Part shown: piece by piece, positions 14,170 to 20,787 of the stretch
How the letters are laid out: every line of letters starts with the position of its first letter
Position numbering within the stretch: position 1 is the first letter of the stretch
Source of the DNA: Clostridia bacterium
GTDB taxonomy: Bacteria > Bacillota_A > Clostridia > Oscillospirales > Acutalibacteraceae
Assembly: GCA_017390825.1 (NCBI GenBank)
Contig: JAFPAK010000195.1
Location: 1-36,432 of the forward strand
Direction: 5' to 3'
Length of the DNA: 36,432 nt
Position numbers and translations under genes: made by a program
Notes under the pieces: model-generated
Databases searched by the model: none
What the model was told of the DNA's origin: nothing
What the model saw: the letters and a program-made list of their open reading frames with translations, nothing else

Positions 14170-14311
14170 TGACCGTCACTCCTAAAAATTTAGTAATAAA
14201 ATCAATTTGAGCCCAAAGTTGCGTTTGAACGGTTGAAATTTGATTTTCTTCGTCGTCCACGGCTCTTAAAAGCCACTCTAAACGCTCTTTAATTTCAATT
14301 TCCGTTTTCAT
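14162..14311 (-). CDS. Small hypothetical protein, 49 aa
   Basis: MKTEIEIKERLEWLLRAVDD, then ENQISTVQTQLWAQIDFITKF. A short helical protein with two Trp. It starts within the end of the 52-residue gene upstream and ends over the start of the 27-residue ORF. Its coding look and couplings support it as a real early gene of unknown function. Confidence 0.55.
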   Translation of the reverse strand: MKTEIEIKERLEWLLRAVDDEENQISTVQTQLWAQIDFITKFLGVTVNG

Positions 14312-14453
14312 TCTCTGCCCTTTCTAACATAATTTCTTCGACTTCGTCCGCCATATATTGCTCATATTCATCTTGGTTAAATAAATAATCGCTCTCAAAC
14401 GGATTTGTTATTTTAGCCTCATATTCAGCTAATGCTTGTCTAAAACCTTGCAT
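14295..14453 (-). CDS. Small acidic hypothetical protein, 52 aa
   Basis: MQGFRQALAEYEAKITNPFE, then DEYEQYMADEVEEIMLERAE. It is strongly acidic, with an AAGGAAGG-type site before ATG 14453. Function unknown. Small acidic early proteins are often inhibitors of host enzymes, but nothing here shows that. Confidence 0.55.
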   Translation of the reverse strand: MQGFRQALAEYEAKITNPFESDYLFNQDEYEQYMADEVEEIMLERAENENGN

Positions 14454-14471
14454 TTAATTTCCTTCCTTGAC

Positions 14472-14780
14472 TTATGCGTAAGCTGTTATCCAATTTTTTG
14501 TTGCATCGTTGAAATCGTTGAATTCGTCAATAATTCCTTCGTTTTTCCATTCCCAGAACAAATGTTGTGCTTTCGCTAAAATATAATTGTCATTTCCGGA
14601 ATAAAGAATACCTGTGCGTGTCAACTGATCCTGAATCAGATAGTTAATCAAAATATGCAACGATATTTCCATATTAACTGACCTTTTAAATCTGACAGCA
14701 TCGTTAAAATCATCCGTTAATCGCCTGTTTTCCATTCGGTTAAAAATCTCTTTAACCTTGTTTTGCATTTTTTTAAACAT
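14472..14780 (-). CDS. Hypothetical early protein, 102 aa
   Basis: The start is taken at ATG 14780 (MFKKMQNKVKEIFNRM) because AAGGAAA precedes it. The frame is open up to 14975, but that extension reads through a terminator hairpin and two compound stem-loops and is unlikely to be translated. The protein is helical, with NMEISLHILINYLIQDQLTR and NDYILAKAQHLFWEWK; it ends NATKNWITAYA-like (DATKNWITAYA). No family is recognised. It is the first gene of the leftward early block after the non-coding region. Confidence 0.6.
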   Translation of the reverse strand: MFKKMQNKVKEIFNRMENRRLTDDFNDAVRFKRSVNMEISLHILINYLIQDQLTRTGILYSGNDNYILAKAQHLFWEWKNEGIIDEFNDFNDATKNWITAYA

Positions 14781-14811
14781 AATATTTTCCTTTCCGTTAC
14801 TAATTCTATAT

Positions 14812-14887
14812 CCGCCTGTCAAATCAGAGATTTGAAACAGCGGTTGCGTAGTGCTATCGTCTTGCTCAACGCAAGCCGATTTAGCAC
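14812..14887. ncRNA. Two compound stem-loops upstream of the early gene block
   Basis: The first (14812-14843) pairs CCGC/GCGG, TGT/ACA and CAAATC/GATTTG around a 3-base loop. The second (14851-14887) pairs GTGCTA/TAGCAC, TCG/CGA and CTTGC/GCAAG around a 5-base loop. TTGCGT (14844-14849) can instead pair with ACGCAA (14869-14874), which breaks the second hairpin, so two states are possible. On the minus strand this is the leader of the gene at 14780. Candidate cis-regulatory RNA or part of a larger RNA. Confidence 0.55.
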
Positions 14888-14900
14888 CGACTTCGTTTTC

Positions 14901-14921
14901 AAAAAAAAGGGCATTTGCCCT
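14901..14921 (-). terminator. Minus-strand terminator or attenuator hairpin
   Basis: On the minus strand AGGGC-AAAT-GCCCT is followed by eight Ts. It lies between the lysogeny switch and the early gene block, so leftward transcripts must pass it or be stopped. That fits attenuation or antitermination control of the early operon. Confidence 0.65.
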
Positions 14922-14926
14922 AAAAA

Positions 14927-14946
14927 TATAATGGTTTGAGTATAAT
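14927..14946 (+). promoter_or_regulatory. Two TATAAT -10 elements, plus strand
   Basis: Perfect TATAAT hexamers lie at 14927-14932 and 14941-14946. No good -35 stands at 17 bp. They could start a rightward RNA through the structured region that ends at the terminator at 15346-15376. In AT-rich DNA such hexamers also occur by chance. Confidence 0.35.
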
Positions 14947-15075
14947 GAAAACTTAATAAAATCCGCCGTAGCCATTAAACGGCGGAAACTAGCATTAATT
15001 TATAAATAAAAGAGTAAAATTTAAAAGAAAAGCCGCTTAACCTGGAAAACGTAGAATATGTCTGCGGCTTGAATT

Positions 15076-15096
15076 AATCTAAGACTTAGATTGACA
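15076..15096. promoter_or_regulatory. Operator-like palindrome overlapping a TTGACA box
   Basis: AATCTAAG-A-CTTAGATT (15076-15092) is a perfect 8-bp inverted repeat. It overlaps a consensus -35 TTGACA (15091-15096, plus strand). A matching -10 is weak (TTAGAC at 17 bp). Confidence 0.4.
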
Positions 15097-15345
15097 TTAA
15101 TTGAAATCCTTATTTAGACCCCACAACCAACTAAATGACGTTGTCTCCCCGATTTGCCCGACGAGGAGTGTGGGGCTAAAATAAAAATTTAGTTAATCAG
15201 TATTCTTCACTTTTGTTCTCTCTCTGCGTTCTTTTGGTCTGCGTTTAGGGGCTGTCAATCGGTTTGAGAGTTCCAATCCGCCCACGCATTTTTCAGAATC
15301 GTCTTACGTTATTCAATTTTCAATGTTCAAATTTGTACTTTTATT

Positions 15346-15376
15346 AAGCCCTGTTATTGTTTATTCGGGGCTTTTT
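15346..15376 (+). terminator. Intrinsic terminator, plus strand
   Basis: An 8-bp stem AAGCCCTG/CGGGGCTT (one G-U) with a 12-base loop and five Ts. It lies just beyond the stop of the convergent RHH gene, and would end a rightward transcript from the non-coding region. Confidence 0.75.
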
Positions 15377-15406
15377 GGGTATAATTCAAATAACACTATT
15401 ACAAAA

Positions 15407-15574
15407 CTATCCGTCATTGGCGGAGAGTTCATAACCTGCAACTTTATTTAACTTTGCATAAATTAAGTTGCAAACATATTCGTTAATACTTTTGCCTTCG
15501 GTTGCACAAGTAGCCTTTAATAATCTGTGTTCCTTTGGCGGAAGTCTTAATAATACGTTTTTTTTGTCAGTCAT
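15407..15574 (-). CDS. Ribbon-helix-helix (Arc-like) regulator
   Basis: Fifty-five residues from ATG 15574. An in-frame ATG at 15622 has no ribosome site, while AAGGA lies before 15574. KKNVLLRLPPKEHRLLKATC is the ribbon plus first helix, and GKSINEYVCNLIYAKL the second helix, as in Arc/CopG proteins. It is the first gene leftward from the switch, opposite the XRE repressor, a position held by Cro-like or antirepressor genes. It probably binds the shared operators as a dimer. Confidence 0.8.
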   Translation of the reverse strand: MTDKKNVLLRLPPKEHRLLKATCATEGKSINEYVCNLIYAKLNKVAGYELSANDG

Positions 15575-15612
15575 AAAAAATGTATTCCTTAAATTAAATA
15601 TCCTATGATTAA

Positions 15613-15641
15613 ATTTAAACATTTTATTGTTTATTTGTCAA
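15613..15641 (-). promoter_or_regulatory. Leftward early promoter of the switch
   Basis: On the minus strand TTGACA (15636-15641) and TTAAAT (15613-15618) are 17 bp apart. It reads into the RHH gene. The operator-like word at 15628-15637 overlaps its -35 and spacer. Confidence 0.65.
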
Positions 15642-15659
15642 CAAGATAATGTTTATTTT
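15628..15659. promoter_or_regulatory. Switch operators: paired TGTTTATTT sites
   Basis: TGTTTATTTG (15628-15637) and TGTTTATTTT (15650-15659) are direct repeats exactly 22 bp apart, two helical turns. Between them lies TTGT-CA-ACAA. The same word TGTTTATTTGT recurs in the late promoter at 16851. They are likely binding sites of the XRE repressor or the RHH protein. Confidence 0.55.
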
Positions 15660-15686
15660 ACAAAACTTAATACAAATGGAGTATAG

Positions 15687-15980
15687 ATGTTTTCAGAAAA
15701 CCTTAAAAAAGTTCGCACAGAGCTAAGATATACCCTTGATGGTATGTCTGAAAAGTTAGGGGTAAAAACTCGTACTTATGTAAGCTGGGAACGTGAAAAC
15801 AAAATGCCGCCAATGGAACTTGGCACTTTGTTAAAAAAGCAATTAAATGTTAATCTTAATTGGTTCTGCACAGGTGAAGGTAATATGTTCAATGAACCTG
15901 TGGAAGATACAAAAGAAGAAAAAATGAAGAAGTGGTTTAATGAAATGGTAAGAGAAGAATTTAAGAAAAGGGGGCTATAA
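15687..15980 (+). CDS. XRE-family repressor (CI/Cro-like HTH)
   Basis: Ninety-seven residues. The HTH spans about 5-60: NLKKVRTELRYTLDGMSEKL, then GVKTRTYVSWERENKMPPMEL. A short charged helical tail follows (EEKMKKWFNEMVREEFKKRGL). There is no peptidase or LexA-like C-terminal domain, so it is not a self-cleaving CI. TGGAG precedes the ATG. It diverges from the RHH gene and overlaps the next gene by 1 bp. By position it is the lysogeny repressor. Confidence 0.85.
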   Translation: MFSENLKKVRTELRYTLDGMSEKLGVKTRTYVSWERENKMPPMELGTLLKKQLNVNLNWFCTGEGNMFNEPVEDTKEEKMKKWFNEMVREEFKKRGL

Positions 15981-16540
15981 TGAAAAAAATAATAATTAGT
16001 TTTACATTACTTTTGTTTGTTAATGCGGTTGTTATGGCAAAGGACATGCCCTATATAACTAATATCCCATATCGTGAAAATAAAAAAGAAATTAAATTAA
16101 ATAAAATTGATACTAACAATTTTAAAAATGATTTAGTTGAAATTGAAAAGAATAAGTTTGAATTTAATTATATTCAAAAAATGGGTTATGGGTATGAGTA
16201 CATTTTAACAAATAATACTGATAAAGACATTATTTTAAAAGGTGTTAATTCAAACGAATTTTATAATGAAGATTTATCAAACGAAAGCAATAAACCTTTA
16301 AAAAACTTGGCAAGAGCTTCGTTCACTTCCGGGCAAATATACATTCCTATTTATGGTCTTTATTATAGTGTAAAATGCGACTTAGAAAAAAATAGCTTTA
16401 TTAGAGATTTTCCGGAAAATAAAACAATTAAAGCGGGTGAAAAAATAAGAATTTTAGCAAGTTCCACAAAAGAATTTGAGAACCCGCAGGCTGATTTTAT
16501 TTTGTTAATCAATGGAAAAGAAGAAAAAATTGCTTTTTGA
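15980..16540 (+). CDS. Exported protein co-transcribed with repressor; lysogenic-conversion candidate
   Basis: A 186-residue protein with a clear signal peptide (MKKIIISFTLLLFVNAVVMA, cut predicted before K21). No lipobox. The mature part is basic and beta-rich (GYGYEYILTNNTDKDIILKG, IYIPIYGLYYSVKCDL, then IKAGEKIRILASSTKEF), like a small immunoglobulin- or lipocalin-like fold, though no family is recognised. Its ATG overlaps the repressor stop (TAATG), so it should be made in lysogens. A secreted or periplasmic protein expressed with the repressor suggests superinfection exclusion or host-surface change. That is inference. A terminator follows at 16644. Confidence 0.8.
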   Translation: MKKIIISFTLLLFVNAVVMAKDMPYITNIPYRENKKEIKLNKIDTNNFKNDLVEIEKNKFEFNYIQKMGYGYEYILTNNTDKDIILKGVNSNEFYNEDLSNESNKPLKNLARASFTSGQIYIPIYGLYYSVKCDLEKNSFIRDFPENKTIKAGEKIRILASSTKEFENPQADFILLINGKEEKIAF

Positions 16541-16643
16541 ACTGTAACAATCTTTTTACATACTATTGCATACCATAAATGGTCATGATTACATGTTTTT
16601 TAATGAAAAAGAGATACAAAAACTTAATAAAAATATATAAAAC

Positions 16644-16666
16644 AGAGGCATAAAAGCCTCTTTTTT
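16644..16666 (+). terminator. Terminator after the lysogeny operon
   Basis: AGAGGC/GCCTCT stem, 6-base loop, six Ts. It ends the repressor and exported-protein transcript. Nothing else is seen between 16541 and 16696. Confidence 0.88.
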
Positions 16667-16696
16667 ATTGCCATTACTCCATAAAAAGGATGAAAA

Positions 16697-16816
16697 ATGA
16701 ATAATATTGAAGATTTACTATTCAGAGTGTTTAAAGCACTCTTAAAAAGCTATGGAAAAATTGAAGGTTGCGAATTATTTAGAGAATTATTATCACATAT
16801 CGATTTTTCTAATTAG
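16697..16816 (+). CDS. Small hypothetical protein, 39 aa
   Basis: ATG 16697 with AAGGA at 6-bp spacing. It begins MNNIEDLLFRVFKALLKSYG and ends ELFRELLSHIDFSN, a short amphipathic helical protein with one Cys. It lies between the lysogeny terminator and the late promoter. Function unknown. Confidence 0.5.
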   Translation: MNNIEDLLFRVFKALLKSYGKIEGCELFRELLSHIDFSN

Positions 16817-16840
16817 TATTAAGTTTTGTATAATAAAATA

Positions 16841-16869
16841 TTGAATAGTATGTTTATTTGTTGTATAAT
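16841..16869 (+). promoter_or_regulatory. Late-operon promoter with switch operator in its spacer
   Basis: TTGAAT (16841-16846), 17 bp, TATAAT (16864-16869). TGTTTATTTG (16851-16860) fills the spacer and matches the switch operator at 15628 over 11 bases including the next T. Binding there would block polymerase. The leader to about 16957 holds no gene. Confidence 0.7.
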
Positions 16870-16957
16870 ATAATTGACCTAGGGTGGCAGCAGTTCTTTG
16901 TAAATCGACTTTGAGCGTTTAAGATAACCAAAGCTATCCGAAACGGGTATTAAGTTC

Positions 16958-17365
16958 TTGTCGCTAAAAATAAGTTATAGAGGGGTTTATTCTTTGTTTT
17001 ATTGCTGTGGGGACTATCACAAAGGGCGGTTTATTTATAGGCTTCATAAGCCAGTTTACCGTATGTTAGAATTTGGATATTGTCCGAATTGCGGTAAACA
17101 ACATTTTGTTGATTATAAGCAAATTATTGAAGACGATAATGTAAAAGAGAAAATTAAAACATTCACCGGAAAACCTGCCGTTGAAGAATATAATAAATGG
17201 CAGAATATTATAAACAAAGATTATAACGGCACATTATCTAAACAATATTTTTATTACGGCGAATACCAAAGAGATAAAAACGGATACTTTAAAACGTACC
17301 GTAAAAACTTCAATAATCAAAAAGAATTTTTGTTTAAAGACAAAGTAAAAGTAACCATTTTATAA
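16958..17365 (+). CDS. Zinc-ribbon protein, first gene after late promoter
   Basis: A 135-codon frame without any ATG or GTG before its conserved-looking part. Possible starts are TTG 16958, or TTG 16994, which has AGAGGGG (16979-16985) at 8-bp spacing and is the better supported site. Residues FYCCGDYHKGRFIYRL, then LEFGYCPNCGKQHFVDY, carry a CC and a CPNC knuckle, which suggests a zinc-binding domain. The rest is helical and basic-aromatic. It may be a late regulator, but function is unknown. A terminator follows. Confidence 0.65.
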   Translation: MSLKISYRGVYSLFYCCGDYHKGRFIYRLHKPVYRMLEFGYCPNCGKQHFVDYKQIIEDDNVKEKIKTFTGKPAVEEYNKWQNIINKDYNGTLSKQYFYYGEYQRDKNGYFKTYRKNFNNQKEFLFKDKVKVTIL

Positions 17366-17408
17366 CTTTTGTTATCCTTGTATAAACAACGAAAAACGTG
17401 ATAGTGTT

Positions 17409-17434
17409 TCCCCTGTTATAAGGGGATTTATTTT
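17409..17434 (+). terminator. Terminator-like hairpin after zinc-ribbon gene
   Basis: TCCCCT/AGGGGA stem, 6-base loop, then TTTATTTT. Confidence 0.65.
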
Positions 17435-17449
17435 AAGTTTGGAGACCTC

Positions 17450-17710
17450 GCAAATGCCATATTTGCACGAACAACCCTCGGTTTCTACCTGACTATTTTA
17501 GTTTAAAAGTGCCGAGGGTTTTTGAAAAAATTAAACCTCCTTCCAGGTCTAACAGAGTAACCCTCGATATTTAAAACATCCTGGGTTTTAAAAAATTTTT
17601 ACATCACTCCACCATTAGTTATTTAACCTCTGATGTTTTGTGTCGGGGGTTTAAAGATATAAAGTGTATATCGTTTTTTGAATTTGGTATCAAAAATTCC
17701 CGAGGTTAGA
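17450..17710 (+). ncRNA. Chain of hairpins upstream of terminase
   Basis: In order: GCAAAT/ATTTGC (17450-17466); AACCCTCGG/CCGAGGGTT plus Ts (17473-17524); CCAGG/CCTGG followed by GTTTT; ACATCA/TGATGT followed by TTTTG, with AACCTC able to pair instead with GGGGGTT; GATAT/ATATC followed by GTTTTTT. Several units share an AACC(C)TC ... GGGTTT pattern, which suggests tandem divergence from one element. There is no gene in 17366-17748. It may be a regulatory leader, serial terminators, or the packaging (pac/cos) region next to the small terminase. Confidence 0.5.
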
Positions 17711-17748
17711 CAAAAAATTAAGAGAAAAGTATATAAGAAGTATATCTT

Positions 17749-18195
17749 ATGTGTGAAATTAAATTAACTCCCAAAAGAGAAAAGTTTTGTCAAGAAATGG
17801 CTAAACTTGGAAATCAAAGACAAGCTTATAAAAATTCTTTTGACTGCTCAAATATGACAGATGAATCTGTTGATTCTAATGCTTCGCAATTAATGAAAGA
17901 CACAAAGGTTATACAAAGGTTGCAAGAATTGTCCGAAGAAATAAAAAATGAAAATATAGCAGACGCAATCGAAATTCAAGAAACTTTAACAAAGCTTTTA
18001 AGAGGTGAAATTAAAGAAGAATGTGTCGTTGTTGAAGGTTGCGGAGTTGGTGAATCACTAGCAAGTATAGTTAAAAAACAAGTAACACCTAAAGACCGTA
18101 TTAAAGCAGGCGAAACATTAGCAAAAATGAGAGGATATTTTGATCTAAAAATCAAAGTAGAAAATGTACCGATTATTATTGACGATATTAAATGA
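17749..18195 (+). CDS. terS: Terminase small subunit
   Basis: 148 residues of the Terminase_2 type: LTPKREKFCQEMAKLGNQRQA, then AYKNSFDCSNMTDESVDSNAS and LMKDTKVIQRLQELSEEI. This N-terminal helical DNA-binding part recognises the packaging site and the C-terminus contacts TerL. The stop overlaps the TerL start (ATGA). No good Shine-Dalgarno is visible; AGTATAT repeats lie just before the ATG. Confidence 0.93.
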   Translation: MCEIKLTPKREKFCQEMAKLGNQRQAYKNSFDCSNMTDESVDSNASQLMKDTKVIQRLQELSEEIKNENIADAIEIQETLTKLLRGEIKEECVVVEGCGVGESLASIVKKQVTPKDRIKAGETLAKMRGYFDLKIKVENVPIIIDDIK

Positions 18196-19436
18196 ATTTA
18201 TCTGATTTAATTATAGAAAAATTTTTTGACGTTCACAAAGACATAAAAGAACGCAAACATACGCATTATTGGTTTAAGGGTGGCAGGGGTTCTACAAAAT
18301 CATCATTTATCAGTATCGAGATTGTTTTAAACATAATAAACGACCCCGAATGTAACGCAATTTGTTTTAGAAAAATCGGAAAAGATATTGAAGAATCAGT
18401 TTATAATCAGATTCTTTGGGCAATTAATGTTTTAGGGGTTCAAGGTTATTTTAGAGCGTATAAATCGCCGTATAGAATTATATACATTCCGACAGGTCAA
18501 ATAATAACTTTCCGAGGACTGGATGACGCTAAAAAAACAAAATCAATCAAGCCTGCAAACGGTTATTATAAAATAACCTGGTTTGAAGAACTTGACGAAT
18601 TTAACGGGCTTGAAGAAGTAAGAAAAGCCGAACAATCCGTTATGCGTGGCGGAAACCAATTTATTTGCTTTAAAAGTTATAACCCACCTCAAAATATAAA
18701 TAATTGGGTTAATAAAGAAGTAGCGCACGAAAGACCTGACCGTTTAATTAACCATTCAACCTATTTAGATGTACCTGCCGAATGGCTTGGAAATCAGTTT
18801 TTTATTGAAGCCGAATTTTTAAAAAAACTTGACGAGTTGGCATACAGGCATGAGTATTTAGGCGAAGTAACAGGAACGGGCGGAATTATTTTTCCGAATG
18901 TTGAAAATATCGTTATCACAGATGAAATGATATTGCATTTTGATAATTTAAGAGAGGGTCTAGATTGGGGTTTTGCAGCTGACCCTCTTGCTTGGAACAA
19001 AATGCACTATGACAAAACAAGACGTTGCTTATACATTTATGATGAAATTCATAAGGTCGGATTAACAAACGACAGGGCAATGGAACTTATTAAGCCAAAA
19101 ACTCAAAGCTATATAACTGCAGATTCGGCTGAACCAAAATCAATAGCCGAATTTCAAATAAACGGCTTTAAAATCAAAGGTGCAAATAAAGGGGCTGATT
19201 CTGTCCGCTATGGCATCAAGTGGCTTCAAAAACTCGTTAAAATTTATATCGACAAAACAAGATGTCCGCATACTTACGATGAGTTCAGCTTATACGAACT
19301 TGAAAAAGATAAAAACGGTGAATTTAAAGATAAATACCCGGACAGAAACAATCACCACATAGATGATGTAAGATATGCTCTTGAAGATGATATGAACGGA
19401 GCAAGAACAATTTTAGTAGGGGCTAGACCTTTTTAA
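18192..19436 (+). CDS. terL: Terminase large subunit, PBSX/Terminase_3 type
   Basis: 414 residues. Walker A is KGGRGSTKSS (29-38), Walker B YKITWFEELDE (126-136). The RNase H-like nuclease domain has D258 (EGLDWG), D311 (TADSAEP) and D391 (HHIDDVRYAL). It is the ATP-driven motor that pumps DNA into the prohead and cuts it. Its nearest structural neighbours are connectors and not the portal, which lies 10 kb away. Confidence 0.96.
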   Translation: MNLSDLIIEKFFDVHKDIKERKHTHYWFKGGRGSTKSSFISIEIVLNIINDPECNAICFRKIGKDIEESVYNQILWAINVLGVQGYFRAYKSPYRIIYIPTGQIITFRGLDDAKKTKSIKPANGYYKITWFEELDEFNGLEEVRKAEQSVMRGGNQFICFKSYNPPQNINNWVNKEVAHERPDRLINHSTYLDVPAEWLGNQFFIEAEFLKKLDELAYRHEYLGEVTGTGGIIFPNVENIVITDEMILHFDNLREGLDWGFAADPLAWNKMHYDKTRRCLYIYDEIHKVGLTNDRAMELIKPKTQSYITADSAEPKSIAEFQINGFKIKGANKGADSVRYGIKWLQKLVKIYIDKTRCPHTYDEFSLYELEKDKNGEFKDKYPDRNNHHIDDVRYALEDDMNGARTILVGARPF

Positions 19437-19506
19437 AAAAGCGAAGCCAGTGCGGAAACGGTCAAAACGGTTAGTTTTGCCGTTGAGCAGTTGATGGGCG
19501 ACGTAA

Positions 19507-19524
19507 GAGTTTACTTGTAAACTC
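19507..19524. other. Perfect hairpin downstream of terminase
   Basis: GAGTTTAC-TT-GTAAACTC, 8-bp stem with a 2-base loop, just before the ribosome site of the next gene. No T-run. Probably a processing or stability element. Confidence 0.45.
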
Positions 19525-19537
19525 CACAGGAGCAAAT

Positions 19538-19747
19538 ATGCTATTCAAAGATTTAAACTTATATATTAACGAAAAAAATATCGTAACTTTGAAGCCTTTT
19601 GTATCTAACACTGCTTACGGAATCACAATTAACGGAATTGATTATAAATTTGGCGAAATGTTTAAAGCGGATTCCGATTTACAAAAGGCAAAATTGGCTA
19701 AAATGAAAAGTTATTGCACACAAATTATTAAAAGAATTGAAAAATGA
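19538..19747 (+). CDS. Hypothetical small protein after terminase, 69 aa
   Basis: MLFKDLNLYINEKNIVTLKP, then VSNTAYGITINGIDYKFGEM, with a basic helical C-terminus (KMKSYCTQIIKRIEK). Strong AGGAG upstream; start of the next gene overlaps its stop. It is in the place of a small head or connector accessory protein. Not recognised. Confidence 0.65.
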   Translation: MLFKDLNLYINEKNIVTLKPFVSNTAYGITINGIDYKFGEMFKADSDLQKAKLAKMKSYCTQIIKRIEK

Positions 19748-20451
19748 TAGATTTATTTAGTGTTAAATTACATGGTGAATATGACGAAATCGGAGCATTG
19801 CCTTCGTTAGAGAACGGGACTTTTTTATGTTCTGACACATTAAGCGAATACGGCTGTAATTGCTGCGGTTTTGTTCGCGGTTTTTCCTATCAAATAACAA
19901 ACGGCAAAGCGACAAGAATCGAAACAAGTAAGGATTTTAAAATTCAAAATTCTATCTATTTAACGATTCAAAGTGTATGCGAGTGGTTGAATAATTGGTT
20001 TGTTATTAGAAGAAATTATGAAAATTTTTATAACCTGAATTATGAGGGTTACGGCGGAGGCTGGCATGAAGTTCCACAAGTTCCCGTTTCGGGTGATCTA
20101 TGCAAAATAAGAACAACAGACGATTGGAACTACATTTCACAATATGATTTTATATTTGTATCTTATGTTCAGGTTGATGATGGAGTTATAACCGCTGATA
20201 ACCCTCAATTTAAGCCCGATTTTAATTATTTTTACTACATCATGCACTTACCACAGGATTTAGAGTGGACAATATCAAAGATGATGTATTATGACGCATT
20301 TACCCGTGGCGAAATAGACGGAGTTAAAAGTGAAAATGTCGGTAATTATTCTTATACTAAAGAAGATGTAACTATTGGCGGTTTAGCCTACCCGAAAGAA
20401 CTAATTGCAGGAATTGAAAGCAATTACAAAAAATTAAGGTTAATGCAGTGA
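19744..20451 (+). CDS. Head-tail connector, adaptor-like
   Basis: A 235-residue protein. The C-terminal part, YYDAFTRGEIDGVKSENVG, then NYSYTKEDVTI, resembles the end of HK97 gp6/SPP1 gp15-type adaptors (GxVxSExxGxxSxSY). The N-terminal 70 residues are an unusual addition with several Cys (YGCNCCGFVRG). Position between terminase and a stopper-like gene supports the connector call. Confidence 0.6.
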   Translation: MIDLFSVKLHGEYDEIGALPSLENGTFLCSDTLSEYGCNCCGFVRGFSYQITNGKATRIETSKDFKIQNSIYLTIQSVCEWLNNWFVIRRNYENFYNLNYEGYGGGWHEVPQVPVSGDLCKIRTTDDWNYISQYDFIFVSYVQVDDGVITADNPQFKPDFNYFYYIMHLPQDLEWTISKMMYYDAFTRGEIDGVKSENVGNYSYTKEDVTIGGLAYPKELIAGIESNYKKLRLMQ

Positions 20452-20786
20452 TTGAACGCTATTATAAAAGAATAAATATTTTAGAGTTTCAGGCAGGAAG
20501 TTTCGAAACACCTGCTGAATATGTTGTTTCAGGTTCTTTTATGGGTTTAATTCAAGCACCTTCAAACAATGCAGTGTTCAATAATTCAAAAGACACTTCA
20601 TCTGTTGCAGGAACTTTATTTTGTTCAAATAAACAGCATTTTGAACCAAAAACAATTATTGAATACAACGGAACAAAGTATTTAATTGCAGGGCAGGGAA
20701 CACAAACAGACGGCGTAACGGGAATCCAGCCAAAAAGAGGACAACACGCACAATATCGTTTAGAGTGGCTTCAAGAGGGAATTTAA
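20448..20786 (+). CDS. Head-closure (stopper) protein candidate
   Basis: 112 residues, starting at GTG 20448, which overlaps the preceding stop. Beta-rich with FMGLIQAPSNNAV, HFEPKTIIEYNGTKYLIAGQG and a YRLEWLQEG end. Size, order (after the adaptor, before an HK97 gp10-like gene) and beta content match SPP1 gp16-type stoppers. Assignment rests mostly on order. Confidence 0.62.
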   Translation: MIERYYKRINILEFQAGSFETPAEYVVSGSFMGLIQAPSNNAVFNNSKDTSSVAGTLFCSNKQHFEPKTIIEYNGTKYLIAGQGTQTDGVTGIQPKRGQHAQYRLEWLQEGI

Positions 20787-20787
20787 C

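Larger units (their letters stand above)
14950..15376 (+). ncRNA. Candidate large structured non-coding RNA region
   Basis: No credible gene fits here. Features in order: hairpin TCCGCCG/CGGCGGA (14962-14986); hairpin AAGCCGC/GCGGCTT with a 27-base loop (15030-15070); a three-way junction closed by CCCCACA/TGTGGGG (15119-15175) with CAAC/GTTG and CTCC/GGAG arms; a nested structure around TGCGT/ACGCA (about 15240-15287); and a plus-strand terminator. The terminator stem contains a G-U pair that works only on the plus strand. GC-rich helices in otherwise AT-rich DNA suggest selection for structure. On the minus strand the hairpin at 15030-15070 is followed by a T-rich tail, so a leftward RNA is also possible. 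Family not identified. Confidence 0.5.

Noticed and set aside
14781..14975. N-terminal extension of the gene at 14472-14780
   Set aside because: The frame is open, but it crosses a terminator with eight Ts and two strong stem-loops, while a good ribosome site precedes ATG 14780.
15193..15305. Short minus-strand frame ending in a basic RRPKERRERTKV-like peptide
   Set aside because: It has no ATG and no ribosome site, and lies in a region dominated by paired RNA elements. It is kept as part of the non-coding region.
15407..16540. Toxin-antitoxin pair (RHH or XRE with a toxin)
   Set aside because: The RHH and XRE genes are divergent and the third gene encodes an exported protein, so this reads as a lysogeny switch. 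No toxin-like partner is visible.
17366..17748. CRISPR array
   Set aside because: The repeated elements are short, diverged and hairpin-forming; there are no regular spacers and no cas genes in the window.
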